From contig NZ_JAAXKZ010000007.1 of the NCBI RefSeq assembly GCF_012911875.1, positions 28,079-92,078 on the forward strand: a stretch of DNA of 64,000 bases. The letters are read 5' to 3'. Shown here one piece after another: positions 16,367 through 24,738 of this stretch. Position 1 is the first letter of the stretch, and every line of letters begins with the position of its first letter. Under the pieces are notes generated by a model. The model ran no database searches and was not told the DNA's origin. It worked only from the letters and a program-made list of their open reading frames with translations. A program made the position numbers and the translations under genes. The DNA comes from Pseudonocardia bannensis. Lineage in GTDB: Bacteria > Actinomycetota > Actinomycetes > Mycobacteriales > Pseudonocardiaceae.

Positions 16367-18826
16367 GTGGGCAGGTTGACGGACGCAGGTGGTCCTGGCC
16401 GAGGCGGTCTGTCGGCCGACGCGACGGGTCGGGGCGAGCTGCTCCTGCGTCGAGTGCTGGCCGGCTCGGGGGCCGACCCCGCCGCGGCGCTGAGCGCCGG
16501 ATGCGCAGTGGGGACACCTGACAACGGCTTCCCGGACGACACGGACGGGGACGGCGTTCCGGACGGCGGTCCGCTGCGGCATGCCGTGCGGCTGCCGCCC
16601 CGGCCAGGTCTTTCCGTGGCGTGGCCCTCGTGGGTGCCTGAGAGTGTCGCTGAATCGTTGCGCGGGGCCGGGGTGCAGGCCCCGTGGACGCATCAGGCGG
16701 AAGGCGCGGAGCTGGCCCATGCCGGACACGACGTCGTCGTGGCCACCGGGACTGCATCGGGCAAGTCGCTGGTCTACCAGCTGCCGGTGCTCTCCCGGTT
16801 CGCGACGGATCCGCGGGCGACGGCGCTCTACCTCTCGCCGACCAAGGCGCTGGCTGCCGACCAGCTTCGCGCGCTGACCGCCCTGGGGCTGGACGGGGTG
16901 CGGCCCGCGGCGTTCGACGGCGACACCCCGAAGGAGGAGCGCGACTGGGCCCGCCGCAACGCGCGCTGGATCTTCAGCAATCCCGACATGCTGCACCGCT
17001 CGCTGCTGCCGCGGCACGGGCGGTGGGCGGGCTTCCTGCGTCGGCTGAGCTACGTAGTGCTCGACGAGTGCCACACCTACCGGGGTGTGTTCGGATCCCA
17101 CGTTGCGCTGCTGCTGCGCCGGCTGCTGCGGGTGGCCACGCGGTACGGCGCGCGACCCACCTTGGTGCTCGCCTCGGCCACGGTCGCTGAGCCCGCCGCC
17201 TTCGCCAGCAGGCTGACCGGCCGCGACGTCGTCGCCGTCACCCGGGACGGTTCGCCCAGTGCGGGCCGCACCGTCGCCCTGTGGGAGCCGCCGCTGCTGC
17301 CCGAGCTGATGGGTGAGAACGGGGCGCCGGTGCGTCGACCGGCGGCGGCCGAGTCGGCACGGATGCTGGCCGACCTGGTCGTCGAGGGTGCACGCACGCT
17401 CGCGTTCGTCCGTTCCCGCCGGGGGGCGGAGCTGACCGCGCTGGGTGCCCAGCGAGCGGTCGTCGACGTCGACCCGGAACTGGTGCCCCGCATCGCCGCC
17501 TATCGCGGCGGCTACCTGCCTGAGGAGCGCCGCGCGCTCGAGTCGGCGCTGGCCGCCGGCGAATTGCTCGGGGTGGCGACGACCAACGCGCTCGAGCTCG
17601 GCGTCGACGTCGCCGGGTTGGACGCGGTCGTGGTGGCCGGGTTCCCCGGCACCCGCGCATCGTTCTGGCAGCAGGCCGGCCGGGCCGGTCGGGCGCGTGA
17701 CGAAGCGCTCGTCGTGCTGGTGGCCCGCGACGACCCGATGGACACCTACCTCGTGAACCATCCGCAAGCGCTGCTCGGCGCCCCGGTGGAGAGCTGCGTG
17801 CTCGACCCGAGCAATCCCTACGTGCTCGCCCCCCAGTTGGTCTGCGCGGCCGCCGAGCTGCCCTTGACCGGGCACGACGTGGAGACGGTGTTCGGTGGGG
17901 AACCGGCACGTGCGGTGCTCGACGAGTTGGTGGAGGACGGCGTGCTGCGCCGCCGGCCCGCCGGCTGGTTCTGGCCCTCGACCAGGGAGCAGCCGGCCGC
18001 GTCGGTCGACATCCGCGGTTCCGGCCTCGGACAGGTGGCGGTCGTGGAGAGCGACACCTGCCGGATGCTCGGGACGGTGGAGGCGGGCTCGGCACCGGCC
18101 ACGGCCCACCCCGGCGCGGTGTACCTGCACCGTGGGGAGAGCTACGTGGTCGAGTCGCTGGACCTCGAGGCCGGGGTGGCCATGGTCCGGGCGGAGGCCC
18201 CCGACTGGCGGACCGATGCCCGCTCGACCTCCGACGTCGAGATCGTCGCGGTGCGCGGCCACCGGCAGCTCGGCCCTGTGCAGGTCTGCTTCGGTGACAC
18301 CAGGGTGACCAGCCAGGTGGTGGCCTACCAGCGGCGCGCCCCGGACGGGACGGTGCTGGAGACGGTGCCGCTGGAGCTGCCCGCGCAGGAGCTCGACACC
18401 CGCGCGGTCTGGTATTCGATCGACGAACAGGCGCTGGCCGACGCGGGGATCCGGACGGCCCGGATACCCGGCGCGCTGCACGCCGCCGAGCACGCGGCCA
18501 TAGGTCTGCTGCCGCTGTTCGCGATCTGCGACCGCTGGGACATCGGGGGCATGTCGACCGCGCTGCACCCGCAGACCGGGCTGCCCACGGTCTTCGTGCA
18601 CGACGGACATCCCGGTGGTGCCGGTCTCGCGGAGCGGGGCCACGCGGTGCTCGCCGACTGGCTGGCGGCGACCCGTTCCGCCATCGCCGGTTGTGAGTGC
18701 CGGGCCGGCTGCCCGTCGTGTGTGCAGTCGCCGAAGTGCGGCAACGGCAACGTGCCTCTGGACAAGGTGGGCGCGGTCGCGGTTCTGGACATCGTCATCG
18801 CGGCGCTCGACCGGGAGCGGTCCTGA
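16367..18826 (+). CDS. DEAD/DEAH-box helicase with C-terminal MZB/DUF1998 zinc domain (MrfA-like)
   Basis: 819 residues of a superfamily 2 helicase. Motif I ATGTASGKSLVYQ (about residue 126), motif II VLDECHTYRG, motif III LASATV, motifs V and VI in TNALELGVDVAGLD and QQAGRAGRAR. The C-terminus has four Cys in CECRAGCPSC plus KCGNGN, the zinc-binding signature of the MZB/DUF1998 domain. Bacillus MrfA, the characterised member, is a 3'-5' helicase in mitomycin repair, so a DNA-repair role is inferred. The location between topA and the Tad operon matches Rv3649. The GTG at 16367 is the earliest sensible start. The long minus-strand ORF over it is a shadow. Confidence 0.88.
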   Translation: MGRLTDAGGPGRGGLSADATGRGELLLRRVLAGSGADPAAALSAGCAVGTPDNGFPDDTDGDGVPDGGPLRHAVRLPPRPGLSVAWPSWVPESVAESLRGAGVQAPWTHQAEGAELAHAGHDVVVATGTASGKSLVYQLPVLSRFATDPRATALYLSPTKALAADQLRALTALGLDGVRPAAFDGDTPKEERDWARRNARWIFSNPDMLHRSLLPRHGRWAGFLRRLSYVVLDECHTYRGVFGSHVALLLRRLLRVATRYGARPTLVLASATVAEPAAFASRLTGRDVVAVTRDGSPSAGRTVALWEPPLLPELMGENGAPVRRPAAAESARMLADLVVEGARTLAFVRSRRGAELTALGAQRAVVDVDPELVPRIAAYRGGYLPEERRALESALAAGELLGVATTNALELGVDVAGLDAVVVAGFPGTRASFWQQAGRAGRARDEALVVLVARDDPMDTYLVNHPQALLGAPVESCVLDPSNPYVLAPQLVCAAAELPLTGHDVETVFGGEPARAVLDELVEDGVLRRRPAGWFWPSTREQPAASVDIRGSGLGQVAVVESDTCRMLGTVEAGSAPATAHPGAVYLHRGESYVVESLDLEAGVAMVRAEAPDWRTDARSTSDVEIVAVRGHRQLGPVQVCFGDTRVTSQVVAYQRRAPDGTVLETVPLELPAQELDTRAVWYSIDEQALADAGIRTARIPGALHAAEHAAIGLLPLFAICDRWDIGGMSTALHPQTGLPTVFVHDGHPGGAGLAERGHAVLADWLAATRSAIAGCECRAGCPSCVQSPKCGNGNVPLDKVGAVAVLDIVIAALDRERS

Positions 18827-19332
18827 CGCATCCCGGGCCCCGCGAGCGCGGGCCGAGGAGCGGGGATATGACCGCCGCCGGCCGGCTCGTCGGGGGCCGG
18901 GCCGGCCAGCGGCGGCCGGATGCGGTGGAGCCGAATGGGGGGTCGGCGTCATCAGGCGCTCCGGCCCCACCGCAGTCTGGGGAGCGTGCTCGTGATCTCC
19001 GGGCCGGTTGTGACCGGTGCCCGTCGAACGCCCTCTAGTAGGCCCGTGATGGCGGTCGCAGGCCAGTCGTTGTCGCCGATCGGTGTGGATGCAACGACGA
19101 GCGCATTTCCTGGGGCGGTAAGCAAGCTCACGGTCGAGTGATAGACCTCCCCCGTTCCATGATCGCCGCCTCCGGCCGTTCACCTGGTAGTGCCGACCGC
19201 TCGCCGCGTGTTCTGCGAGGCCCAGGTTCGGCGGCCGTCGAGTGGCGTCTCCCGATCCCGGATCGGGCTCGGTCACGGACTGTGGCTGGCCGCCCACCGA
19301 TGGGATGACTTCAGAGCCGGCCACTTCGGTTG
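18827..19332. other. 506-base gap between convergent helicase and Tad genes
   Basis: No gene is supported. On the minus strand the TadG-like frame stays open through this region without family similarity. Small plus-strand ORFs at 18920-19141 and 18697-19038 look like chance ORFs. Confidence 0.4.
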
Positions 19333-19735
19333 TCAGTGGGCCCGCCCGGGCCCGGGCGGTGGCTTCGGCACGGCCGAGGAGGGCCAGCCCGCGGCCGATT
19401 CGTACCTCGACCAGCGCATCCCAGCCCGACAGCGCACAGTGTGCGACCGAGCCGCCCATCTGGTCGGCGATGCGACGGGCCCGCGCGCATGCGGCCGACT
19501 CACCCTGCACCGCCGCACCCGCGGCGGCGAGAGCGCCGAGGTCTGCCGCCGCCGCGGCTCGGTGGCGCCCGGCGACGGCGGCGGCGAGGTCGAGCCCGAC
19601 GAGCATCACCACGAGCAGGACGACCACGGCCAGCGCCGCCCAGACCGTCGCGATGCCGGCGTCCTCGTCGCAGCCGGGTGACCGCCGTGAGCCCCGATCC
19701 GACCGCAAGGTCGAAGCGGCCCCTGACGGCTTCAT
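19333..19735 (-). CDS. TadE/TadG-like pilus protein (Rv3654c-like), 3' end uncertain
   Basis: The last gene of the Tad operon, starting at ATG 19735 with a 4-base ATGA overlap with tadE. The recognisable protein is about 133 residues: a Gly-Ile-Ala-Thr-Val prepilin-like site before a membrane segment (VWAALAVVVLLVVMLVGLDL), then AAAADLGALAAAGAA, two Cys (ACARA and HCALSGWDALVEV) and a closing ARARAGP. Family members end right there. Here the frame has no stop after ARAGP and stays open to 16220, running antisense through the helicase. A TGA sits at 19333-19335 one frame over, directly after ARAGP, so a one-base indel has probably removed the normal stop. Confidence 0.65.
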
Positions 19736-20082
19736 GGTGCGGCCCCGGCGACTCCGGGTTCGAGCACCGCGACCGCCCGGCCCCTCACCTGCACCGGAAA
19801 CGGGCCGAGCGGGGTGGCTGTGACCACCGCGGTGACCTCGTCACCGGTGACACTCAGGTCTATCGCCGCGGTCGACGGCGCGAGCTGGGCGGCTATCGAA
19901 CGGCCCCGATCGGCCTCCCCGCGGGCGGCGAGCCGGGCGAGTTCGCGGGCCGCGTCGACACAGCGGACGGACGACACGACCGTGGCGACCGAGCCGACCG
20001 CCAGGACCGTCGTCACCGCGAGGGTGCCGAGCGCGACGGCCGCCTCGACGGTCACGGCCCCGCGATCGGCTCGGCCGGCCAT
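19732..20082 (-). CDS. TadE family pilus protein (Rv3655c-like)
   Basis: 116 residues, a minor pilin-like component of the Flp/Tad system. The N-terminus is short: a Gly-Ala-Val-Thr-Val-Glu processing-type site (Glu five residues after the Gly, in RGAVTVEAAVALG) precedes one membrane helix, LAVTTVLAVGSVATVVSSV. The C-terminal domain (about residues 40-116) should lie outside. ATG 20082 overlaps the stop of the upstream prepilin gene as TGATG, and its own stop overlaps the next start as ATGA, so translation is probably coupled along the operon. Confidence 0.85.
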   Translation of the reverse strand: MAGRADRGAVTVEAAVALGTLAVTTVLAVGSVATVVSSVRCVDAARELARLAARGEADRGRSIAAQLAPSTAAIDLSVTGDEVTAVVTATPLGPFPVQVRGRAVAVLEPGVAGAAP

Positions 20083-20351
20083 CAGAACGTCACCGACAGC
20101 GCTCGCTCTACGAGGGCGGTGAGGGCGCTGACGATCGAGTCGCCGCTGACCACGGTGTAGAGGACGGCCGCGAACGCCGCGGCGGCGAGCGTCCCGATCG
20201 CGTACTCGACCGTGGACATGCCGTCGTCCGCGTGGAGCCGCCGCAGCCGGTCCCGGACCCGGGTGGGCCGTGGCTGGAGATCGGGTTCCGCTACGGGCAC
20301 CCCCGAAAGGTGCGGGGACCCGGCCGGTGCGGACGTCGTGGGTGGCAACAT
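20082..20351 (-). CDS. Flp-type prepilin, DUF4244 family (Rv3656c-like)
   Basis: 89 residues. After a Pro-rich and basic leader of 44 residues comes a class III (Flp) prepilin cleavage site: Gly44, then MSTVEYA with Glu at +5 and Tyr at +6. A single membrane helix follows (GTLAAAAFAAVLYTVV), and a short tail ends in SVTF. The mature pilin would be about 45 residues, the size of Flp major pilins. The leader is unusually long; a start further in cannot be excluded. The prepilin peptidase is not in this window. Confidence 0.82.
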   Translation of the reverse strand: MLPPTTSAPAGSPHLSGVPVAEPDLQPRPTRVRDRLRRLHADDGMSTVEYAIGTLAAAAFAAVLYTVVSGDSIVSALTALVERALSVTF

Positions 20352-20396
20352 CGGGTTTCTCCTTCTTCATCGGGTGGGTCGTGAGCCGCACGGGGC

Positions 20397-21143
20397 TCAC
20401 CACTGCGTCAGCGCCTCCCCGGCCAGCCCGATCACGACCGGTGCGATGCCGAGGACGAGGAAGGCGGGGAGGAAGCACAGCCCGAGCGGGCCGGTGATCA
20501 GCACGGCCGCCCGCTGCGAGCGCGCCTGGGCAGTGTCGACGAGCTCCGAACGCAGCCGGCCGGCTTCGGTTCGTGCGACCTGGGCCAGTGCGGCTCCGGT
20601 GACGGCGGATCGGCGGGCCGCCCGGGCGAAGGGCGTCAGGGCCGGGACGGCCTCGGCACCGGTCCACGCCCCGGCGGGGTCGGCTCCGAGCTCGAGCAGT
20701 CCCGCCGTGCGGCGCAGCTCGGCACCGGCCCGCCCGGCCAGCCGCCCGGCCGCCGCCTGGACCGCCACCGGCACGGTGAGGCCGGCCTCGAGACAGACCG
20801 CGAGCAGCTCCCACCCGCCGGCGAGCTGGGCGCCGTCGGCGTCGTCACGGCGCGGTCGCGCCGCCCACCGGAGGATGCCCAACCCGGCACCGACGCCCGC
20901 AGCGACGCCCACCAGGGCTCCGCCGGTTCCGCCCACGGCCGCCCAGCCCAGCACGGCCACCGCGAGCCCGCCCCCGACCGCCCATGCCGGGCGCACCGGT
21001 GCGGTCTCACCGGCCGCCGGCTCCGCGGCCGGCCCGGCGGCCAGCTCCCGCAGCCGGCCCGCACCGGCCCGGCCGCCGCCGGCCAGCAGCGCAACCGCCA
21101 GCAGCACCGCAGCAAGGGCGATGGAAGGGGTGGCGGCGTTCAT
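20397..21143 (-). CDS. Tad pilus inner-membrane platform protein, T2SS F family (TadC-like)
   Basis: 248 residues, with N-terminal membrane helices (IALAAVLLAVALLAGG, and AVGGGLAVAVLGWAAVGG) and a type II secretion F domain containing GGWELLAVCLEAGLTVP, then LAQVARTEAGRLRSEL, and a final membrane pair (AAVLITGPLGLCFLPAFLVLG). In Tad systems TadB and TadC form the membrane platform that couples the ATPase to pilin extraction. Start ATG 21143 overlaps the stop of the upstream gene as ATGA. It corresponds in position to Rv3657c. Confidence 0.85.
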   Translation of the reverse strand: MNAATPSIALAAVLLAVALLAGGGRAGAGRLRELAAGPAAEPAAGETAPVRPAWAVGGGLAVAVLGWAAVGGTGGALVGVAAGVGAGLGILRWAARPRRDDADGAQLAGGWELLAVCLEAGLTVPVAVQAAAGRLAGRAGAELRRTAGLLELGADPAGAWTGAEAVPALTPFARAARRSAVTGAALAQVARTEAGRLRSELVDTAQARSQRAAVLITGPLGLCFLPAFLVLGIAPVVIGLAGEALTQW

Positions 21144-21943
21144 CGGGGCACCGCCGTGCGCAGGATGTGCTCGGTCCACAGCACCCCGGCTGCCACCAGC
21201 CCCACGCCGAGGACGAGCAGGACCTGACCGGGGAACCCGTCGCGCAGGACCCCCAGCGGGTCGGCCCCCATCAACTGCCCGAGCCCGAGCCCCAGGACGG
21301 GCAGCGCCGTGAGCACTGTCGCGGTGGCTCGCGGGCCGGCCAGTTGGGCACGGACCTGCCTGCCGTGAGCGACGCGCCACCGGAGGTCGGAGCACGCGCC
21401 CTGGAGGAGGTCCGCCAGCGGTGCCCCGTGCCGCTCGGCCAGCGCCCAGGCGCCGGCGATCCGGGCGATGTCGGCGGCCACCGCGGGGTGCCCGGCGGAG
21501 CGGGTGAGAGCCGCCGGGACCCCGTCGCCGAGCCTGGCGGCTGACGCGGCCGGGCCGAGCGCGGCCCGGGCCAGCGGCCCGTCACCGTCGACCCCGGCCA
21601 GCGCCGCCGCGGGATGCGCGCCGGCTCGCAGCTCGTCGGTGATCCGGGCCAGCGCATCGGCCAGCTCGGCCCCCGCGTCGGCCCCCACCTGCTCGGCGCG
21701 ACGGCGCCGCCCGCGGTGCTCCCAGACCCCGGCGACGAGAGCTCCCGCGACCGCGCCGCCCACGCCGCCCACCAGTAACCCCAGCCCGGACCCGAGTGCG
21801 ATCAGCCAGGCACCCGCCGGGGAGCGCAGCGGCCCGCGCCCCCGCCGCGGTACTCCGGCCAGAGCGCCGAGGCGTCCGGACGCGCCCGGACCCGGAGCGC
21901 ACAGCACCGCGGCGGCCAGCAACACGACGGGGATGGCGCTCAC
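21140..21943 (-). CDS. Tad pilus inner-membrane platform protein, T2SS F family (TadB-like)
   Basis: 267 residues: two N-terminal hydrophobic segments, a cytoplasmic region with ADALARITDELRAGAHPAAAL, IARIAGAWALAERHGAP and ADLLQGACSDL typical of the GspF fold, and C-terminal helices (ATVLTALPVLGLGLGQLMG, VLLVLGVGLVAAGVLW). GTG 21943 overlaps the TGA of the ATPase gene as GTGA; a GTG one codon earlier is the alternative. It matches the Rv3658c position in the tad operon. Confidence 0.85.
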   Translation of the reverse strand: MSAIPVVLLAAAVLCAPGPGASGRLGALAGVPRRGRGPLRSPAGAWLIALGSGLGLLVGGVGGAVAGALVAGVWEHRGRRRRAEQVGADAGAELADALARITDELRAGAHPAAALAGVDGDGPLARAALGPAASAARLGDGVPAALTRSAGHPAVAADIARIAGAWALAERHGAPLADLLQGACSDLRWRVAHGRQVRAQLAGPRATATVLTALPVLGLGLGQLMGADPLGVLRDGFPGQVLLVLGVGLVAAGVLWTEHILRTAVPR

Positions 21944-23166
21944 CACGGGACCCGCACCTCCCGCTCGGCCAGCAGCTCGCCGAGGGCGGCCCGGCCGGCC
22001 GCCCATCCGCCGTCCCGGCTCCATGCCGGACGCACCGCGACCTCGGCGCCGTCGCGCTCCAGGACACCGACGCCGTCGAGCACCCGGCCAGTGGGGCGCC
22101 GTCGCATGTGCAGCACCACCTGGACGGCGGCCGCCAGCTGACTGTGCAGGGCCGCGCGGCTCATCCCGCCCACGCCGGCCAGCGCCTCCAGGCGGGCGGG
22201 TACCTCGCGCGCGGAGTTGGCGTGCACGGTGCCGGCGCCGCCGTCGTGCCCGGTGTTCAACGCGGCCAGCAGGTCGCACACCTCGGCGCCGCGGACCTCG
22301 CCCACCACGAGCCGGTCGGGTCGCATCCGCAGCGCTTGGCGCACCAGTTCACGCAGTGCGACGCCGCCCGCGCCCTCGACGTTCGCCGGCCGCGCGATCA
22401 ACCGCACGACGTGCGGGTGCCGCGGCCGCAGCTCTTCGGCGTCCTCCACGACGAGGATGCGTTCACGCGGGTCGACGCTGCTCAGCAGCGCCGTGAGCAG
22501 TGTCGTCTTGCCACTGCCCGTACCTCCGGACACGAGAACGGCCAGCCGGGCGGCGACGACCGCCTGCAGCAGCGCCTCGCCGTCGGCGTCGAGTGTGCCC
22601 AGCCGGCGCAGCGCGGGCAGGTCGTGGGCGGCGGGGCGCAGCACGCGCAAGGACAGGCACGTCCCGTCGGCGGCGACCGGGGGGAGCACCGCGTGCAGCC
22701 GGACCCCGGCGTCGGCGAGCCAGCCGTCCACGTACGGGCTGGCGTCGTCGAGCCGGCGACCCGCGGCGAGGGCGAGCCGCTGCGCGAGGCGCCGAATCGA
22801 GGCCTCGTCCGGGAAGCGGACATCGGCCGGCACGAGCCCGGCTCCGCGATCGACCCACACCGCGCCAGGTCCGCTGACCAGCACGTCGGTGGTGCGAGGA
22901 TCGCGTAGCAGCTCGTCGAGCGGACCGGCGCCGACGAACTCCTGGCGCAACGTGCGCAGGGCGGCCAGCACGTCGAGGTCGGAGGCGACCCCACCGGCCT
23001 CGGCGCGGACCGCGGCCGCGACCGCCGCCGGAGTCGGCTCACCCCCGGACTCGGCGAGCCGGGAACGCACCCGATCGACCAGCGCTGTCACCGAGCGTCC
23101 TCGCTGCCGCTCCTCGGTGCCGTGCCCGGAGCTGTACCGAAACGGGGACTTCGCAAGCTCGGTCAC
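21940..23166 (-). CDS. Tad pilus assembly ATPase (TadA/CpaF family)
   Basis: 408 residues of a type II/IV secretion ATPase that powers pilus assembly from the cytoplasm. The N-terminal domain (GPLDELLRDPRTTDVLVSGP) is followed by Walker A GGTGSGKTTL, an Asp box (ERILVVEDAEEL), a Walker B-type segment (RPDRLVVGEVRGAEV) and the His box (LNTGHDGGAGTVHA). The C-terminal tail has the expected LHMRRRPTGRV segment. GTG 23166 overlaps the stop of the upstream TadZ gene as GTGA. The longer ORF to 23538 overlaps that gene and is rejected. Confidence 0.92.
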   Translation of the reverse strand: MTELAKSPFRYSSGHGTEERQRGRSVTALVDRVRSRLAESGGEPTPAAVAAAVRAEAGGVASDLDVLAALRTLRQEFVGAGPLDELLRDPRTTDVLVSGPGAVWVDRGAGLVPADVRFPDEASIRRLAQRLALAAGRRLDDASPYVDGWLADAGVRLHAVLPPVAADGTCLSLRVLRPAAHDLPALRRLGTLDADGEALLQAVVAARLAVLVSGGTGSGKTTLLTALLSSVDPRERILVVEDAEELRPRHPHVVRLIARPANVEGAGGVALRELVRQALRMRPDRLVVGEVRGAEVCDLLAALNTGHDGGAGTVHANSAREVPARLEALAGVGGMSRAALHSQLAAAVQVVLHMRRRPTGRVLDGVGVLERDGAEVAVRPAWSRDGGWAAGRAALGELLAEREVRVPW

Positions 23167-24284
23167 GACGCCACCCCGGCGCGGTCGCCGACAGTGGCGC
23201 GGAGCTCGCCGAGGACGAGCCGGGCGGCGTCGGCCAGCGGGCCCCGCCCTCGGCCCGGGGGGCGGCCGTGTTCGAGGGCGCGGGCCAGCCCGGGCTCCGG
23301 ACGCATGCCGGTCAGCAGCGGTAGCCCCAGCGCCCGGGCGATGTCCTCCGCCGCGACCCCACCGGGGGCCGGGCCGCGCACGACCACCTGCACGGGGCCC
23401 GGTTGTTCGGCCAGCACGGCCGCGACCCGGGCGGCCGCCGCGCACGACCGCACGTCGGCGGGGACCACCAGCACCGACAGGTCGGCCGAGTCGAGGGCCG
23501 CGAGAGCGGCGTCGGTGGGGTAGCGGGGCAGGTCGCACACGACGGTCTCGCCGGCCCGGCGCCCGGCCTCGATCACGGCCTGGACGGCCGTCGGTGACGG
23601 GCCGCGTTCGGACCGGTCACACGACAGGACGCCGAGCTCACCGCCGCTCCGCTGCCCCACGCCCGGCGCGGGGAGCGCCGCATGCAGCGCGGTCGCCGGG
23701 ACCCGCCCGCCGGCCACGCTGAGATCGGGCCAGCGCAACCCCTGCACGTCCTCGGCCCCGAGCACCAGATCGAGGCCACCTCCGAGCGGGTCGCAGTCGA
23801 CCAGCAGCGCCCGGCCGCCCTCGTGCACGGCGGCGATCGCCACGGCGGTGGCCAGCACGGAAGCGCCCGCTCCACCCCGGCCACCGACGACGGCCAGCAC
23901 CGCGCCGCTGCCCCGGCTGCCCTCGTTGGCCTCGGCGAGTCTGGCCACCAACCATGGTTCGGCGTCGGGCAGCGACACGACGTTCTCGGCGCCCACCCCG
24001 ACCGCCCGCTCCCACACCGCGGGCGGCGGCTCCCCGCGCACCGCGACGACGACGGCATCGCGCCGGGGCAGCCGACTGCGTGCGCAGCGCTCGGCGGCCG
24101 GCGGGTCGAGCAGCACCAGGGGAGCGGTCGTCCAATGCCGGCGCGCGTCGGCCGAGTCCAGGGCCCGGTGCAGCTCGCACCCGGCCGCCGCCGCGAGCCG
24201 CAGCAGGGCGTCCAACAGGTCCGGGTCCTCGACCATCACCAGTGCGCGCCGCTCGTCCATCCTCCGGCCCTCTCGCTCGCCCAT
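23163..24284 (-). CDS. septum-site-determining Ssd / TadZ-CpaE-like P-loop protein
   Basis: 373 residues. The first 130 form a degenerate receiver-like domain (RALVMVEDPDLLDALLRLA). The rest is a MinD/ParA-type ATPase domain with a deviant Walker A GGRGGAGAS, an LLVDCDPLGGGLDLVLG switch and a VVCDLPRYPTDAAL segment. It corresponds to Rv3660c (Ssd) and to TadZ/CpaE, which localise the pilus machine and, in mycobacteria, affect septum placement. The normal Walker A Lys is replaced by Ala-Ser, but a signature Lys is not visible either, so ATP hydrolysis may be weak. It is the first gene of the operon; ATG 24260 is an alternative start. Confidence 0.82.
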   Translation of the reverse strand: MGEREGRRMDERRALVMVEDPDLLDALLRLAAAAGCELHRALDSADARRHWTTAPLVLLDPPAAERCARSRLPRRDAVVVAVRGEPPPAVWERAVGVGAENVVSLPDAEPWLVARLAEANEGSRGSGAVLAVVGGRGGAGASVLATAVAIAAVHEGGRALLVDCDPLGGGLDLVLGAEDVQGLRWPDLSVAGGRVPATALHAALPAPGVGQRSGGELGVLSCDRSERGPSPTAVQAVIEAGRRAGETVVCDLPRYPTDAALAALDSADLSVLVVPADVRSCAAAARVAAVLAEQPGPVQVVVRGPAPGGVAAEDIARALGLPLLTGMRPEPGLARALEHGRPPGRGRGPLADAARLVLGELRATVGDRAGVAS

Positions 24285-24489
24285 CCGCCTCGTGCGGACT
24301 CACCGGACCAGCGTGCGACCGGACGGGCCGGGGTCCGGACAGTGACGACGGACCTGTGGATGGCCGGACCACGATGTGGATGAACAGCGTGGCCCGGGCC
24401 GGCGGGGCCGCTCGGTGTCGGTGCGATCCGGCATGCTGGGCGGGGGCCATCGCGGCTCTGAGGAGGTTCGGGGCGGCCCGCAGAACTGG

Positions 24490-24577
24490 ACGACCCCCGC
24501 CAGGGGGGATTGGCGGGGGTCGTCGTCGGTTCAGCCCCGGGGGGTCGAGCTGAACCATGCCCGGACGCATCCGGGCT
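24490..24577 (-). ncRNA. 6C small RNA
   Basis: On the minus strand two hairpins follow each other, each with a loop holding a run of six C: GGTTCAGC/GCTGAACC (24528-24535 with 24549-24556), then a perfect 13-base stem (24490-24502 with 24511-24523) with loop ATCCCCCC. This is the defining architecture of the actinobacterial 6C RNA. The position between the ssd/tadZ gene and the HAD phosphatase gene matches M. tuberculosis B11/6C. A further small hairpin (24559-24576) sits at the inferred 5' end, and the last stem can act as terminator. 6C RNA is a trans-acting regulator, and in mycobacteria its overexpression affects growth. Confidence 0.82.
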
Positions 24578-24583
24578 GACTCA

Positions 24584-24589
24584 ACTGTA
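24584..24589 (-). promoter_or_regulatory. -10 element TACAGT of the 6C RNA promoter
   Basis: TACAGT on the minus strand lies 7 bases upstream of the inferred 6C RNA 5' end. No convincing -35 was identified. Confidence 0.45.
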
Positions 24590-24738
24590 GCCGGAACCGG
24601 GCCCCAACGCCCGCCCCTGCGGCGACCCACTTGCCGCACGCGCCGACTGGTTCGTTCGCCCGATCCCGCAGCGGTAGCGCACTTCCGGCGGACCCGCGTG
24701 CAGGATCCCCGTCGGGGAATCTGGCAAGCTCCCGCTGC

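Noticed and set aside
16220..18826. Minus-strand ORF running over the helicase gene (part of a 1,171-codon frame)
   Set aside because: It is antisense to a helicase with all motifs present; only the first about 133 codons (the TadG-like part) match a family.
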